DNA from: Candidatus Gastranaerophilales bacterium
GTDB lineage: Bacteria; Cyanobacteriota; Vampirovibrionia; Gastranaerophilales; JAQUYY01
NCBI GenBank assembly: GCA_028691575.1
Contig: JAQUYY010000022.1
Span: forward strand, 1-14,197
DNA length: 14,197 nucleotides
Direction of reading: 5' to 3'
Below the pieces are notes generated by a model. That model saw only the letters and a program-made list of their open reading frames with translations, was not told where the DNA came from and did no database searches. The position numbers and the translations under genes are program-made. How positions within the stretch are numbered: position 1 is the stretch's first letter; every line of letters begins with the position of its first letter. Positions 1 through 7,306 of this stretch are shown piece by piece.

Positions 1-50
1 GTTGTATAATTACCCTTTTTTTGCGCATGAAGTTTTTGGAGAAAGCATAA
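1..50 (+). CDS. C-terminal end of an upstream gene (partial)
   Basis: Reading in the frame of base 3, 15 codons stay open and end in TAA at 48-50, giving a C-terminus of CITLFLRMKFLEKA. The stop shares its last base with the ATG at 50 (TAATG), the same one-base junction seen at 10582, which suggests an operon neighbour. Nothing can be said about function from so few residues. It could also be chance open sequence; the junction geometry is the only support. Confidence 0.4.
   Translation, partial: CIITLFLRMKFLEKA
38..42 (+). promoter_or_regulatory. Ribosome binding site that sets the start at 50
   Basis: GGAGA lies 7 bases before the ATG at 50. It favours that ATG over the in-frame TTG at base 2, which has no visible upstream site because it is at the window edge. 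Confidence 0.55.
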
Positions 51-277
51 TGGGCGAGGATGTAAGGAAAAAATCAAAATCAAAAAAATCTGCTGATGAA
101 ATCAGATTGGAAAGAACGCAAAAAATCATTGAAAATCTGACGAACAATCTTAATTCATTTTGTGCTGGAAAAGACAAAGAAGGAGACATAATTCAAAAAT
201 CAAAAGAGATTCGGGACATCGTTCAGTCTATCACGAAAATGCAACAGATGGCTGAAAAATTAAAGGATAAAGCATGA
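50..277 (+). CDS. Small charged helical protein upstream of the portal gene
   Basis: This 75-residue protein is unrecognised. It begins with a very basic stretch (KKSKSKKS near residues 7-14), followed by mostly helical, charged sequence that looks able to form a coiled coil in residues 20-75. It has no membrane segment or signal peptide. The start at 50 was chosen for its GGAGA site and TAATG junction. Its stop overlaps the next start as ATGA (274-277), so translation is probably coupled to the portal gene. A place just before the portal is where a small terminase subunit can sit, but I see no helix-turn-helix DNA-binding motif, so that role is not claimed. It could be a small head-assembly factor; this is inference from position only. 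Confidence 0.75.
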   Translation: MGEDVRKKSKSKKSADEIRLERTQKIIENLTNNLNSFCAGKDKEGDIIQKSKEIRDIVQSITKMQQMAEKLKDKA

Positions 278-1422
278 CAACACCGAACTCATTACGAACT
301 GTGCAACAGTTCATTTTGGATGAGAAAAATCTGCACTATGGCACAGCGGAATTCTTAAGAAGAAGTTATGCTGGCGGTTCAGAATATACTTTTCTGCCGT
401 CTAATCTTTCTCATTTTTCACCTCGTACAGGCCTGCCTCTCGCATCATATCTAATGCAGTACAAAAGAGAAGATGGTTCAGACTGGGTTGCTCGTCTTGA
501 AGATTCGACTTACATAAACATGGTAAAATACATCGTCGAGCATTATGAGGATTATGTTATCTCGGCAAGAGAGCAGTCTGATATTCAGTTGCCCGATGAA
601 TTAAAAATAATAGACTTCGAGCAGTACATTAATCCGCTTCTACTCTATTCGATGATTCTCATCACTATAGAGCGCACAGGGGATAATGAAATAAAATTAA
701 CACTATTAACACCAAACCAATTTTTTCCTGACCCCGTTACGTCTGAGCCGACATTGCTCAAGAGCGAAGGCGCATCACTACTTACAACAGAAAGGATAAA
801 AGGGGATTATATATTTCTATATTTTGGGAGCAAGCCGTCTCTCTGCAACAGTCCCGTTTACGACGCTTGTTTTCTGAATAAGGATCATTACAACAGACTG
901 TCGCTTCTCACATATTACTGTCATTATATGACTTTTTCTTTTCTTCGATATCAACAGCCAACCGACTTGTCACAAGCAGAAAAGGATGAAGAAAAAGAAC
1001 TCGGAAATAGTTCCATAATATACTATCCAGAAGGCACAAATGCACCCGACTTCATCTCGCCGCCCGCTGTGCCGTCTGATATGTTAGACAAATATCTCAC
1101 TCATATAGAAGAGTTATTATTCAAGCTATCGGGCGTAGAAAGTCAGACGGATAGAATTCAAGAAAGACACTCTGGATTGGCTATTGTTTTGCAGAGCTCA
1201 GATAAATTTCAGCGAATCAATCGACTCGCAAAAAAAATATCTAAATGTGAAAACATGTTCTGGAAAAAAATCTGCTCAATTCTTGAGCTGAAAGAAATTG
1301 CAGAAATAAAATATATAAAATTAACATCAGAAATACCTGTCGGCGCAACAAGCAAACAACGCCCAATGCAGCCGACTGAAACTATAAATGAGGGAGAAAA
1401 TAATGCCAGATCCAACCAATAA
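274..1422 (+). CDS. Phage portal protein
   Basis: The 382-residue protein probably forms the dodecameric ring at one capsid vertex through which DNA enters and leaves and to which terminase and the neck attach. It has the layout of portal proteins related to the DUF4055 / SPP1 gp6-like group: an N-terminal start of the type YGTAEFLRRSYAGG (22-35); a middle part with CFLNKDHYNRLS (199-210), resembling the family's LN-x-HYR segment; a clip/stem-like part YYPEGTNAPDFISPPAVPS (250-268); then long helices 271-287 and 300-340 with the QERHSGLAIVLQSS type of segment (296-309). It overlaps the previous gene by ATGA and the scaffold-like gene by 20 bases. Its size is at the small end for portals. The assignment rests on pattern recognition and on its position before scaffold and capsid genes. 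A search against portal profiles would settle it. Confidence 0.8.
   Translation: MTTPNSLRTVQQFILDEKNLHYGTAEFLRRSYAGGSEYTFLPSNLSHFSPRTGLPLASYLMQYKREDGSDWVARLEDSTYINMVKYIVEHYEDYVISAREQSDIQLPDELKIIDFEQYINPLLLYSMILITIERTGDNEIKLTLLTPNQFFPDPVTSEPTLLKSEGASLLTTERIKGDYIFLYFGSKPSLCNSPVYDACFLNKDHYNRLSLLTYYCHYMTFSFLRYQQPTDLSQAEKDEEKELGNSSIIYYPEGTNAPDFISPPAVPSDMLDKYLTHIEELLFKLSGVESQTDRIQERHSGLAIVLQSSDKFQRINRLAKKISKCENMFWKKICSILELKEIAEIKYIKLTSEIPVGATSKQRPMQPTETINEGENNARSNQ
1391..1396 (+). promoter_or_regulatory. Ribosome binding site that sets the scaffold start at 1403
   Basis: AGGGAG lies 6 bases before the ATG at 1403, inside the end of the portal gene. The in-frame ATG at 1388 precedes this site and lacks a comparable one, so 1403 is preferred. 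Confidence 0.65.
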
Positions 1423-2056
1423 TCAACAGCCGCCACAGGCTGAGACAACTCAGTCTCAGTCAGTGACAACAACGCAGACTTCTCAGCCTGCAACTATTCA
1501 GCCAGAACCAGTTGCACATGCTGAACCAAGACCGCAACAGGGCAGCGGTGGTGGTGATATACAAGCAATTATAAAAGCTGAAATCGAGAAAGCTACAGGA
1601 GCGCTCAGACAACAACTCAAAGATACAGAAGATAAACTGCAGCGGGAAGCTGAAAACTCATTATTAACATCATACAAAAACACCAAGACACAGATATCTG
1701 AATCTCTAAAGATGGGCGGAGTGGAAGATGAAATATCAAAATTAATTCTTGATGCCCACGGGTTTAAATCGCATAAAACAGCTCAGTTCAAAATTAACCC
1801 GGAGGGTTCAATCGTGATTATGACGGATGAAAACAAGGAAATTCCTGTCCCTGACTTCATAAAAACACAGATTGAAAAATATGGAAAAAAAGCAAATATG
1901 TTTTCAGTAAAACAGGCACAGGCCGCACAACAACCAGCGCCTGAGTCGCTCATTGCTCAGGCATTTAGCAAGAAAAAACCAGAGCCGAAAAAAATTAACG
2001 ATGTGCTGGACACGGCACAAAAAATATTTCTCGAGGCTCTTGGATATAAAAATTGA
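1403..2056 (+). CDS. Capsid assembly scaffold-like protein
   Basis: The 217-residue protein has the low-complexity, helix-rich composition of phage scaffolding proteins. Residues 1-45 are disordered and rich in Q, P, T and S. Residues 50-90 form a charged, probably coiled-coil helix. The tail of the protein is basic (SKKKPEPKK) and followed by a last amphipathic helix ending in EALGYKN, the kind of end that binds coat protein in other scaffolds. It lies between portal and capsid genes, the usual place for a scaffold. No protease gene or catalytic motif is visible nearby, so the scaffold may leave the procapsid intact, or the protease may be elsewhere. Such sequences diverge quickly, so the call depends on composition and position. 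Confidence 0.7.
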   Translation: MPDPTNNQQPPQAETTQSQSVTTTQTSQPATIQPEPVAHAEPRPQQGSGGGDIQAIIKAEIEKATGALRQQLKDTEDKLQREAENSLLTSYKNTKTQISESLKMGGVEDEISKLILDAHGFKSHKTAQFKINPEGSIVIMTDENKEIPVPDFIKTQIEKYGKKANMFSVKQAQAAQQPAPESLIAQAFSKKKPEPKKINDVLDTAQKIFLEALGYKN

Positions 2057-2061
2057 TGATT

Positions 2062-2067
2062 AGGAGG
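2062..2067 (+). promoter_or_regulatory. Strong ribosome binding site of the capsid gene
   Basis: A perfect AGGAGG lies 8 bases before the ATG at 2076. It fits the need for very high production of capsid protein relative to its neighbours. Confidence 0.85.
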
Positions 2068-2075
2068 ATATAATC

Positions 2076-3041
2076 ATGGGAGTATTAACGCAGAGTGGTT
2101 TTGCATTAGTGCATCAATATCTGATGCAAGAGGCCGTAAATGTATGTCTCGAAGGTAGCCCGCTGTTAGGTAAATTAAACACCCTCGGCAATGTACACGT
2201 TCAGGAATATGGAAGCGGCATTGATTGGATGGTAAACTATGCAGAAAATAGCAACGCAGGGCCAATTACTTCAGAAGGCGGCACTATAACCGACGGCACA
2301 CCCGCTAAAGCGAAAGCAGCAATGACAACACAAACTTATGGGGTGAAATGGAGTTATACAAAAAAACTAAAAAAAGCTATTGAAAAAGACCCCCTGTTAG
2401 CTTTCTATAACATAGCAGAAGAAACACGTCTGGCTTACTCATCGCTGATAAAATCAATCGCAGAACATCTGATCAACGGTTCTGGTAGCTCTGGACAGTT
2501 ATGTGGATTTGCTACCGGCCTGTCCCTTGCAACAGGAACTTACGCAGGTATTGACAGAGCTAATGCCTGGTGGCAGCCATACGTGAATGATGATGTGAGC
2601 AATAGAGATTTGGACATAGACTATCTGAATGATTGCTATGACACAATATTCAATTACGATTTTGTCGGGCCAAACAGATATCTCGTAACTGCTACACAAC
2701 AGTTCAGCAACATAAAAGCATTAGGATCAGCACAACAGAGAACTAACAATCCCGCGGGCTCGCCCGCAGGAATTTCACTTGGTGCAAACCCCAACGAAGC
2801 ATGGTTCAATGATATCCCAATATGGTTCATCAATTCAAACCAGGGGACTCATCCGCTCTTGAATTCTTTCTACTTTTTAGATCTGACAGAACATCATGTC
2901 TACTTCATGCCGGGCCCGGAGATGGATGCTGAACAAGTCAGCAACGTCAATGCTCAATATGTGTTCGAGGGCACAGTTGAGGTATGCTATGTGATAAAAA
3001 AAGTAAGAGGTCAGGCCCTCTTAGGACACATTAATAACTAA
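2076..3041 (+). CDS. Major capsid protein, HK97 fold
   Basis: The 321-residue protein should form the capsid shell. Features of HK97-fold coat proteins are visible: an N-terminal arm (1-30); an E-loop-like beta region (40-95) with ITSEGGTITDGTPAKAKAAM (64-83); a long spine-like helix region (105-135); then LINGSGSSGQLCGFATG (132-148) leading to GTYAGIDRANAWWQPYV (154-170). That last segment resembles the G-(I/L)-x-R-x-x-x-x-W-x-P stretch common in phage coat proteins. The beta-rich C-terminal part (243-310) would be the A domain and P domain strands. There is no long N-terminal delta domain, which agrees with a separate scaffold gene upstream. A GC-rich hairpin lies within the gene at 2750-2771. 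The fold call is from sequence pattern, position and the strong ribosome binding site. Confidence 0.85.
   Translation: MGVLTQSGFALVHQYLMQEAVNVCLEGSPLLGKLNTLGNVHVQEYGSGIDWMVNYAENSNAGPITSEGGTITDGTPAKAKAAMTTQTYGVKWSYTKKLKKAIEKDPLLAFYNIAEETRLAYSSLIKSIAEHLINGSGSSGQLCGFATGLSLATGTYAGIDRANAWWQPYVNDDVSNRDLDIDYLNDCYDTIFNYDFVGPNRYLVTATQQFSNIKALGSAQQRTNNPAGSPAGISLGANPNEAWFNDIPIWFINSNQGTHPLLNSFYFLDLTEHHVYFMPGPEMDAEQVSNVNAQYVFEGTVEVCYVIKKVRGQALLGHINN
2750..2771 (+). repeat. GC-rich inverted repeat inside the capsid gene
   Basis: GCGGG and CCCGC (2754-2758 and 2763-2767) face each other across CTCG. The stem extends outward as TCC/GGA after one C-A mismatch, giving eight pairs plus one mismatch. It encodes the doubled PAG-S-PAG of residues 227-232. 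It may arise only from the choice of codons for that repeat, but it is the most stable small hairpin I noticed in the window. Confidence 0.7.
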
Positions 3042-3056
3042 TTAAGGAGCTATTAC

Positions 3057-3569
3057 ATGGGCTTAGAAAATTCAAAATTCATGCAAAAATCACAATTGAA
3101 AGGCAAAGAGCCTTCCATGCCTGATTGGCTGAAAAATTATAATATGCCGCGCCTTCTCTCTGTCGTAGACGAATTAAAGACAACGAGAAATTTCGCAGCA
3201 ATATATTTTATTCAGGAGCAGGAACGGACGCTGGCATTGCAATATTGCCTCACAAACGGCCTCGGTCATAAGGAATGCAGATTCCTATTCTCTCCCCCTG
3301 AATCCGCAAAAAAAAACGCTAGCTTTATAGCCAAGGTAACAGGAAAATTAGTAATTGAGAATCGGGTAATAGCACCGAAAGACGGTGACATAATCAAATG
3401 TCGTCTCGATGAAGCTGGACAGGTATGGCAGAGATGGGGACAGAAAAGCTGGCTGGCATTGCCGCCTGACGAATCTGAACCCGAACCTGAAGAAATTATA
3501 CAAAAAGCCGAAACTATTATTCTGCCTCTTTCAGAACAGACAAAACAAAAAGCAAAGGGGAAGAAATAA
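3057..3569 (+). CDS. Unknown protein between capsid and terminase genes
   Basis: I do not recognise this 170-residue protein. Residues 20-85 look mixed helix and strand (RLLSVVDELKTTRNFAAIYF, then FLFSPPESAKK). Residues 95-140 look like a small beta domain (KVTGKLVIENRVIAPKDGDI, ending in a tryptophan-rich QVWQRWGQKSW). The tail is acidic (DESEPEPEE) and then basic (KQKAKGKK). It is soluble, with no membrane segment. AAGGAG at 3044-3049 precedes the ATG by 7 bases, so expression may be high. Position after the capsid gene would suit a head decoration or minor head protein; position before the large terminase would suit a small terminase subunit, but the sequence lacks an obvious helix-turn-helix. 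Neither role is established. Confidence 0.8.
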   Translation: MGLENSKFMQKSQLKGKEPSMPDWLKNYNMPRLLSVVDELKTTRNFAAIYFIQEQERTLALQYCLTNGLGHKECRFLFSPPESAKKNASFIAKVTGKLVIENRVIAPKDGDIIKCRLDEAGQVWQRWGQKSWLALPPDESEPEPEEIIQKAETIILPLSEQTKQKAKGKK

Positions 3570-5279
3570 GTGACTACTGAGCATCTTAACATTTCTAAAT
3601 TGCTTGACGAATCAGTATTTCAGATTGGTGACATGTTACAGATATGTAAGCAAAAGTCTCAGGATGGAAATTACGGCAGGCAGGAAAATATTGAGTATGC
3701 CAGCGAGGTCACCCGTATAGCTGAAAAGCTGGCTGGCATTGAGAAAAGAGAAGAAGGGATGAGTCTTAATGATACGTTCTCGACGGTGTTGTGGCTCCCC
3801 GACAACATGACTCATCCCTTCTCGATGCTGAAAAATATTAGTCTCCTTGACAATCAATTATCAATGTTGAAGGACATAAATTGGAATGATACACGATTCG
3901 TGTATCTGTACGGCTCACGTCGAGGCTCGAAATCATTTGCAGCCGTGTTGGCGTTTTTGTATGCTATGAAACACCGCTGGGATCAGAAAATACTCAGTGG
4001 TCAAATTGCGCCCGGCTGGATAGATTACGAAGGCAGGGGTGGGCATGAAGGCTTTCTTGAATGCGCTATTATTGCCCCGAAAGAAAAATTATTAATTAAA
4101 ACTTTGCAATATTTAAATGCGATTCTAACGCTCTCAAAGCTGAACCGCATGAAAGATTATGACATAACAAACAAAAAAGAAGGTATATATCTGAAGGGCG
4201 GCATCCGTATCTACACCGTCACGGCAGGTAATGAAGCGGGCATCATGGGGAAAGGTCTTGATGTAGTGCTCTGTACTGAGCTGGCGAGATTAGAAGAAAC
4301 GATATACAAGCAAACAATCAGGCCTGCGCTGATAGACAAGCAAGGCATATTCATCAGCGACACAACAATCAAGAAGGGCGACAACTGGTATATCGACCTA
4401 ATAAAAAGCGGCATTCCAGAACAGTCCACCGCCTGGGAAAAAAATCACGAAGAGTTCAAAAAAGAAGCCTGTAAACGGCCTTATGCAAAAACATTTTTCT
4501 TTCACGTTCGGGACAATAAATTCATTCCGAATATTGATCAGGAATTGAAACTTCTAAAAGGCACAGAAAAGGAAAAGGGCGAACTACCTTCATATCTCTA
4601 TGATCAGGAAATTGAGGGACTCTGGGAGCTATCCACGGAGTCCATATACGAAGAGTTCGATGAAAACAAACATGTAGAGCAACCGACCGAAGAAATTATA
4701 AGTCTCACATTAAATAACGCTGAATATGTCGGTCTTGCACTTGACATCGGATATAGCGCTAACAGGGAAAACGAGGGTAAAACGGCTCTCCTGGCGATAG
4801 CATACAGCGATCAGCCTAGAGACTTAGAATCTACGGATTATTGCATTCTTGAATCATTTGAGTCTAATCAAGTTCCGTTCCTTGACCCGTTCTGGGCTGA
4901 ATTAATGAAATCATACATCTCAAAATACAATGCAAAAAGCATTATATTTGATAACGCAAATGCAAAAACAGTCGAGACTTTCAAACGCAATTATAACCTT
5001 CAGCGAGGCTTGAAGTGGATACCCGCTATCAAGGATATTGTGGAAGGTATCGAACATCTAAAACAATTATTCCACATGGACAAGATTCATACTTTTTCCG
5101 AAGGCAACACTGAGCTCATCGAAGACTTGAAGCGATACAGATGGGGGAAAAAGAGAAACGGGGGATTAATCCTGAAACCAACCGCTGCATATAGCGACCT
5201 GCCTGATGCGTTGCGATATGCTATTTATACACCTTTCGTCATGAACTTGGGTTCGAGGTTTAGAAAAAATGCTCGATAG
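3570..5279 (+). CDS. terL: Terminase large subunit (packaging ATPase and nuclease)
   Basis: The 569-residue protein should use ATP to drive DNA through the portal and cut the concatemer. The ATPase part has a Walker A-like motif GSRRGSKS (115-122) after a strand RFVYLY. The Walker B strand is LDVVLCTE (230-237), with E237 as the likely catalytic glutamate and threonine where the usual aspartate stands. The nuclease part has the RNase H-like acidic positions expected: D392 in ALDIGYSAN, D461 in SIIFDNANA, and D543/D546 in SDLPDALRYA. Length is normal for the family. The start is GTG, directly after the previous TAA, with AGGGG at 3556-3560 in front. The first 100 residues precede the ATPase fold and are unrecognised. 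The gene's place after the capsid gene is unusual. Confidence 0.92.
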   Translation: MTTEHLNISKLLDESVFQIGDMLQICKQKSQDGNYGRQENIEYASEVTRIAEKLAGIEKREEGMSLNDTFSTVLWLPDNMTHPFSMLKNISLLDNQLSMLKDINWNDTRFVYLYGSRRGSKSFAAVLAFLYAMKHRWDQKILSGQIAPGWIDYEGRGGHEGFLECAIIAPKEKLLIKTLQYLNAILTLSKLNRMKDYDITNKKEGIYLKGGIRIYTVTAGNEAGIMGKGLDVVLCTELARLEETIYKQTIRPALIDKQGIFISDTTIKKGDNWYIDLIKSGIPEQSTAWEKNHEEFKKEACKRPYAKTFFFHVRDNKFIPNIDQELKLLKGTEKEKGELPSYLYDQEIEGLWELSTESIYEEFDENKHVEQPTEEIISLTLNNAEYVGLALDIGYSANRENEGKTALLAIAYSDQPRDLESTDYCILESFESNQVPFLDPFWAELMKSYISKYNAKSIIFDNANAKTVETFKRNYNLQRGLKWIPAIKDIVEGIEHLKQLFHMDKIHTFSEGNTELIEDLKRYRWGKKRNGGLILKPTAAYSDLPDALRYAIYTPFVMNLGSRFRKNAR

Positions 5280-6126
5280 ATTATATATTCCCTCATCGGG
5301 CACTTACGATATATCGCTCATTCCCAGATCTGCGAGCGAGAATCTGACGATTAAATGGTATGATATAGATGCCGAATCAACGGAATTCGCAAGCTCGACA
5401 TTGACCTGGGCAAACGCACCGCTCGAACTCACTGCGGATGTAAAAGTAGGTGATAGAAAATTTCCTATCGAAACGCACACGCTCAATCAATTTGATAATT
5501 TCTGCACAGGGAACGGATATTTTAATTCGGTTGAATCCGTGGACGGGAATGATATATATGCTTACTGCGCCACACCGAAAAAATTAATAGGCACAGGAGA
5601 AACACCCGACAGCGTCTACCCGACCGCTGCCAGTCTGGCTATCCCTATGGCTGTGGTGGCCTGGCATCAATACATAATCAAAGGCACAGGGATTAATCTT
5701 TCTGTGTATGTACTTGATGCGAATGGTCTTGATATTCCGCTTTCAGAAGCGACAATTAGAGATGAATATCCGACTATATACAATCAGGTTGTCAGATTTC
5801 GCAATGTCAAAAACCTGATTACCATGACGCTACATAAAGATACAATGCCTAATTTTCTGCATCTGACCGAAGAAGAGCTGGCATTGCCTTTTTATATTTC
5901 TGAAATTGGATCCCTTCTCATGTATGACGTATTAGAAAAAATGCTGATGGATTTATCACTTTCAGACAGGGATAATTCCTATGTGGATATTCTTAATTCG
6001 ATACGTCAGAAACGTAGCAAAAAATGGGTCGAAGTTAATAATCTCATACAAATTAAAACAGAAGACGGAAATGAGGCTGCAGAAAAAAAATATTTCACCG
6101 TGGGGAAATGGTCACGGGGATTATAG
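5269..6126 (+). CDS. Possible head-tail connector (unrecognised)
   Basis: This 285-residue protein starts inside the end of the terminase gene (11-base overlap) with GAGG at 5255-5258 before it. The first 190 residues appear beta-rich. They include KWYDIDAESTEFASSTLTWA (29-48) and a repeated threonine/serine pattern. The last third is helical (LTEEELALPF, then a basic segment RQKRSKKWVE). No membrane segment or signal peptide is seen. I do not recognise the family. Its place between terminase and tail tube genes is where head completion and neck proteins lie, so a virion role at the head-tail junction is likely, but this is inferred from order alone. Confidence 0.78.
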   Translation: MLDRLYIPSSGTYDISLIPRSASENLTIKWYDIDAESTEFASSTLTWANAPLELTADVKVGDRKFPIETHTLNQFDNFCTGNGYFNSVESVDGNDIYAYCATPKKLIGTGETPDSVYPTAASLAIPMAVVAWHQYIIKGTGINLSVYVLDANGLDIPLSEATIRDEYPTIYNQVVRFRNVKNLITMTLHKDTMPNFLHLTEEELALPFYISEIGSLLMYDVLEKMLMDLSLSDRDNSYVDILNSIRQKRSKKWVEVNNLIQIKTEDGNEAAEKKYFTVGKWSRGL

Positions 6127-6130
6127 GAGG
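6125..6130 (+). promoter_or_regulatory. Strong ribosome binding site of the 6139 gene
   Basis: AGGAGG lies 8 bases before the ATG at 6139 and overlaps the TAG that ends the previous gene. Together with the site at 2062 it is the best match to the anti-Shine-Dalgarno sequence in the window, suggesting that this protein is made in quantity. Confidence 0.8.
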
Positions 6131-6138
6131 AAAAAATT

Positions 6139-6918
6139 ATGAGTGATGGAATTAGTACGAAATGCCCTGGATTTGCAGGTGGCGCAGTAATAAAAAAAGC
6201 AAACATAGATGATGATGCAATATTTGGAAAGTTCAAGTTTGAGCCTTTTGCAACAGGGAAAGCCAACACTGGATATGCTTCTGAGGATACTTGCGAAGCG
6301 CTCAATATGGATCAAAATGATGATAGCGCAGTATTCGAAGGCACACTCAACACAGACACAGATTACGTGAAGAAAGGCGCGAAGTCTATAAGATTATATT
6401 CCAAGTCGACACACGCGATTGGAACGGATAGATGCTACAATGTCATCACTACAGAAAATTGGTCAGCATCTAATAGAGTAGGGCAATGGGTATACGCAGA
6501 TACACCGCTTGATGCTGCTGAAGTGAAATTATATCTCAATTCTACAGCGACAGGCGCTCAATATGTTTCATTCCCGGCACTTGTCTTTGGGTGGCAATAT
6601 GTGGCCCTTAGCCTGGCAACATTGACCATCGACGACATAGTCGGTTATGGATATCTCCGAAACTGTGCGAAAATATTCAATCTCTATATCGATTCAATTA
6701 TTCGCTTTCATACTACTTATGTTCATACTCTCACTTATACACCACGATGTGGTGCGGTACAGGTGTTGGCAATGGTAAAAGCCAACACTGGTACTCATGA
6801 ATGGATAGAACAAGCAGAAGACACAAATTACATAGTTGATCCGACAGACAAATATATTATTCCCATGTCTGACTGGTCAACTTACTGCGGCGAATTCCGA
6901 TACGAACACAATGATTGA
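6139..6918 (+). CDS. Probable virion protein with a carbohydrate-binding-like beta-sandwich
   Basis: The 259-residue protein shows the sequence rhythm of jelly-roll carbohydrate-binding modules (CBM4/CBM6-like). VKKGAKSIRLYSKS (76-89) resembles the opening strand after a glycine-rich turn. VGQWVYAD, VKLYLNST and GWQYVALSL follow as successive strands (about 113-157). FNLYIDSIIRFHTT (179-192) resembles the closing strand, typically of the form YIDDI. The N-terminal 60 residues and C-terminal 60 residues lie outside this core. KANTG occurs twice, encoded by the same 14 bases at 6259-6272 and 6778-6791. The strong ribosome binding site suggests an abundant protein. It may be a head decoration or neck protein able to bind surface glycans. 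The fold call is by pattern and the sugar binding is speculation. Confidence 0.7.
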   Translation: MSDGISTKCPGFAGGAVIKKANIDDDAIFGKFKFEPFATGKANTGYASEDTCEALNMDQNDDSAVFEGTLNTDTDYVKKGAKSIRLYSKSTHAIGTDRCYNVITTENWSASNRVGQWVYADTPLDAAEVKLYLNSTATGAQYVSFPALVFGWQYVALSLATLTIDDIVGYGYLRNCAKIFNLYIDSIIRFHTTYVHTLTYTPRCGAVQVLAMVKANTGTHEWIEQAEDTNYIVDPTDKYIIPMSDWSTYCGEFRYEHND

Positions 6919-6928
6919 TGAGGCATAA

Positions 6929-7306
6929 ATGTTCAAGGCGCTGGATGAAAAACTGAAGAAAAGATTCGCGGTTATTCCTTATACGAATAATCCAACTGAC
7001 CGCTCTCTGTATTATTTCGCACAAAATCTGAATATAGTCGGTTCAAATTATCTCGCATCTCAGGTGCCTGTCAGGTTTTCAATGAATTTTATCATCAGGT
7101 ATAATAAGCCATCGTATCCAGAAATATACGAAACGATGGCAAAAGACCTTGTGGCTTTTCTCAGTATTGTATCGGATTACAGTGACTGTGGAATCGAAAA
7201 TGTAGCCATATCAGACGAGCCTTTTATTGGTGATTCTCCTGGTTTTTCAGAATTAATAATACCAGGTATCATCGAACTAAAAATAGAAAATCAAGAGGTG
7301 ACATAA
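6929..7306 (+). CDS. Possible tail terminator / tail completion protein
   Basis: The 125-residue protein lies directly before the tail tube gene, the normal place for the protein that caps the tail tube and joins it to the head. Its layout suits that family: strands in VPVRFSMNFIIRYN (47-60), one long helix YPEIYETMAKDLVAFLSIVS (63-82), then further strands ending in IIELKIEN. A GAGG at 6920-6923 precedes the ATG. The stop at 7304-7306 abuts the next ATG. Size matches the 120-140 residues common for tail terminators. Sequence identity in this family is low, so this is a positional and secondary-structure guess. Confidence 0.7.
   Translation: MFKALDEKLKKRFAVIPYTNNPTDRSLYYFAQNLNIVGSNYLASQVPVRFSMNFIIRYNKPSYPEIYETMAKDLVAFLSIVSDYSDCGIENVAISDEPFIGDSPGFSELIIPGIIELKIENQEVT

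Noticed and set aside
5..10. TATAAT resembling a -10 promoter box
   Set aside because: The -35 region would be outside the window and the bases are better explained as the end of an upstream coding frame that stops at 48-50.
6259..6791. 14-base repeat encoding KANTG twice in the 6139 gene
   Set aside because: It is short, in the same frame, and the surrounding residues do not align, so a domain duplication is not supported.
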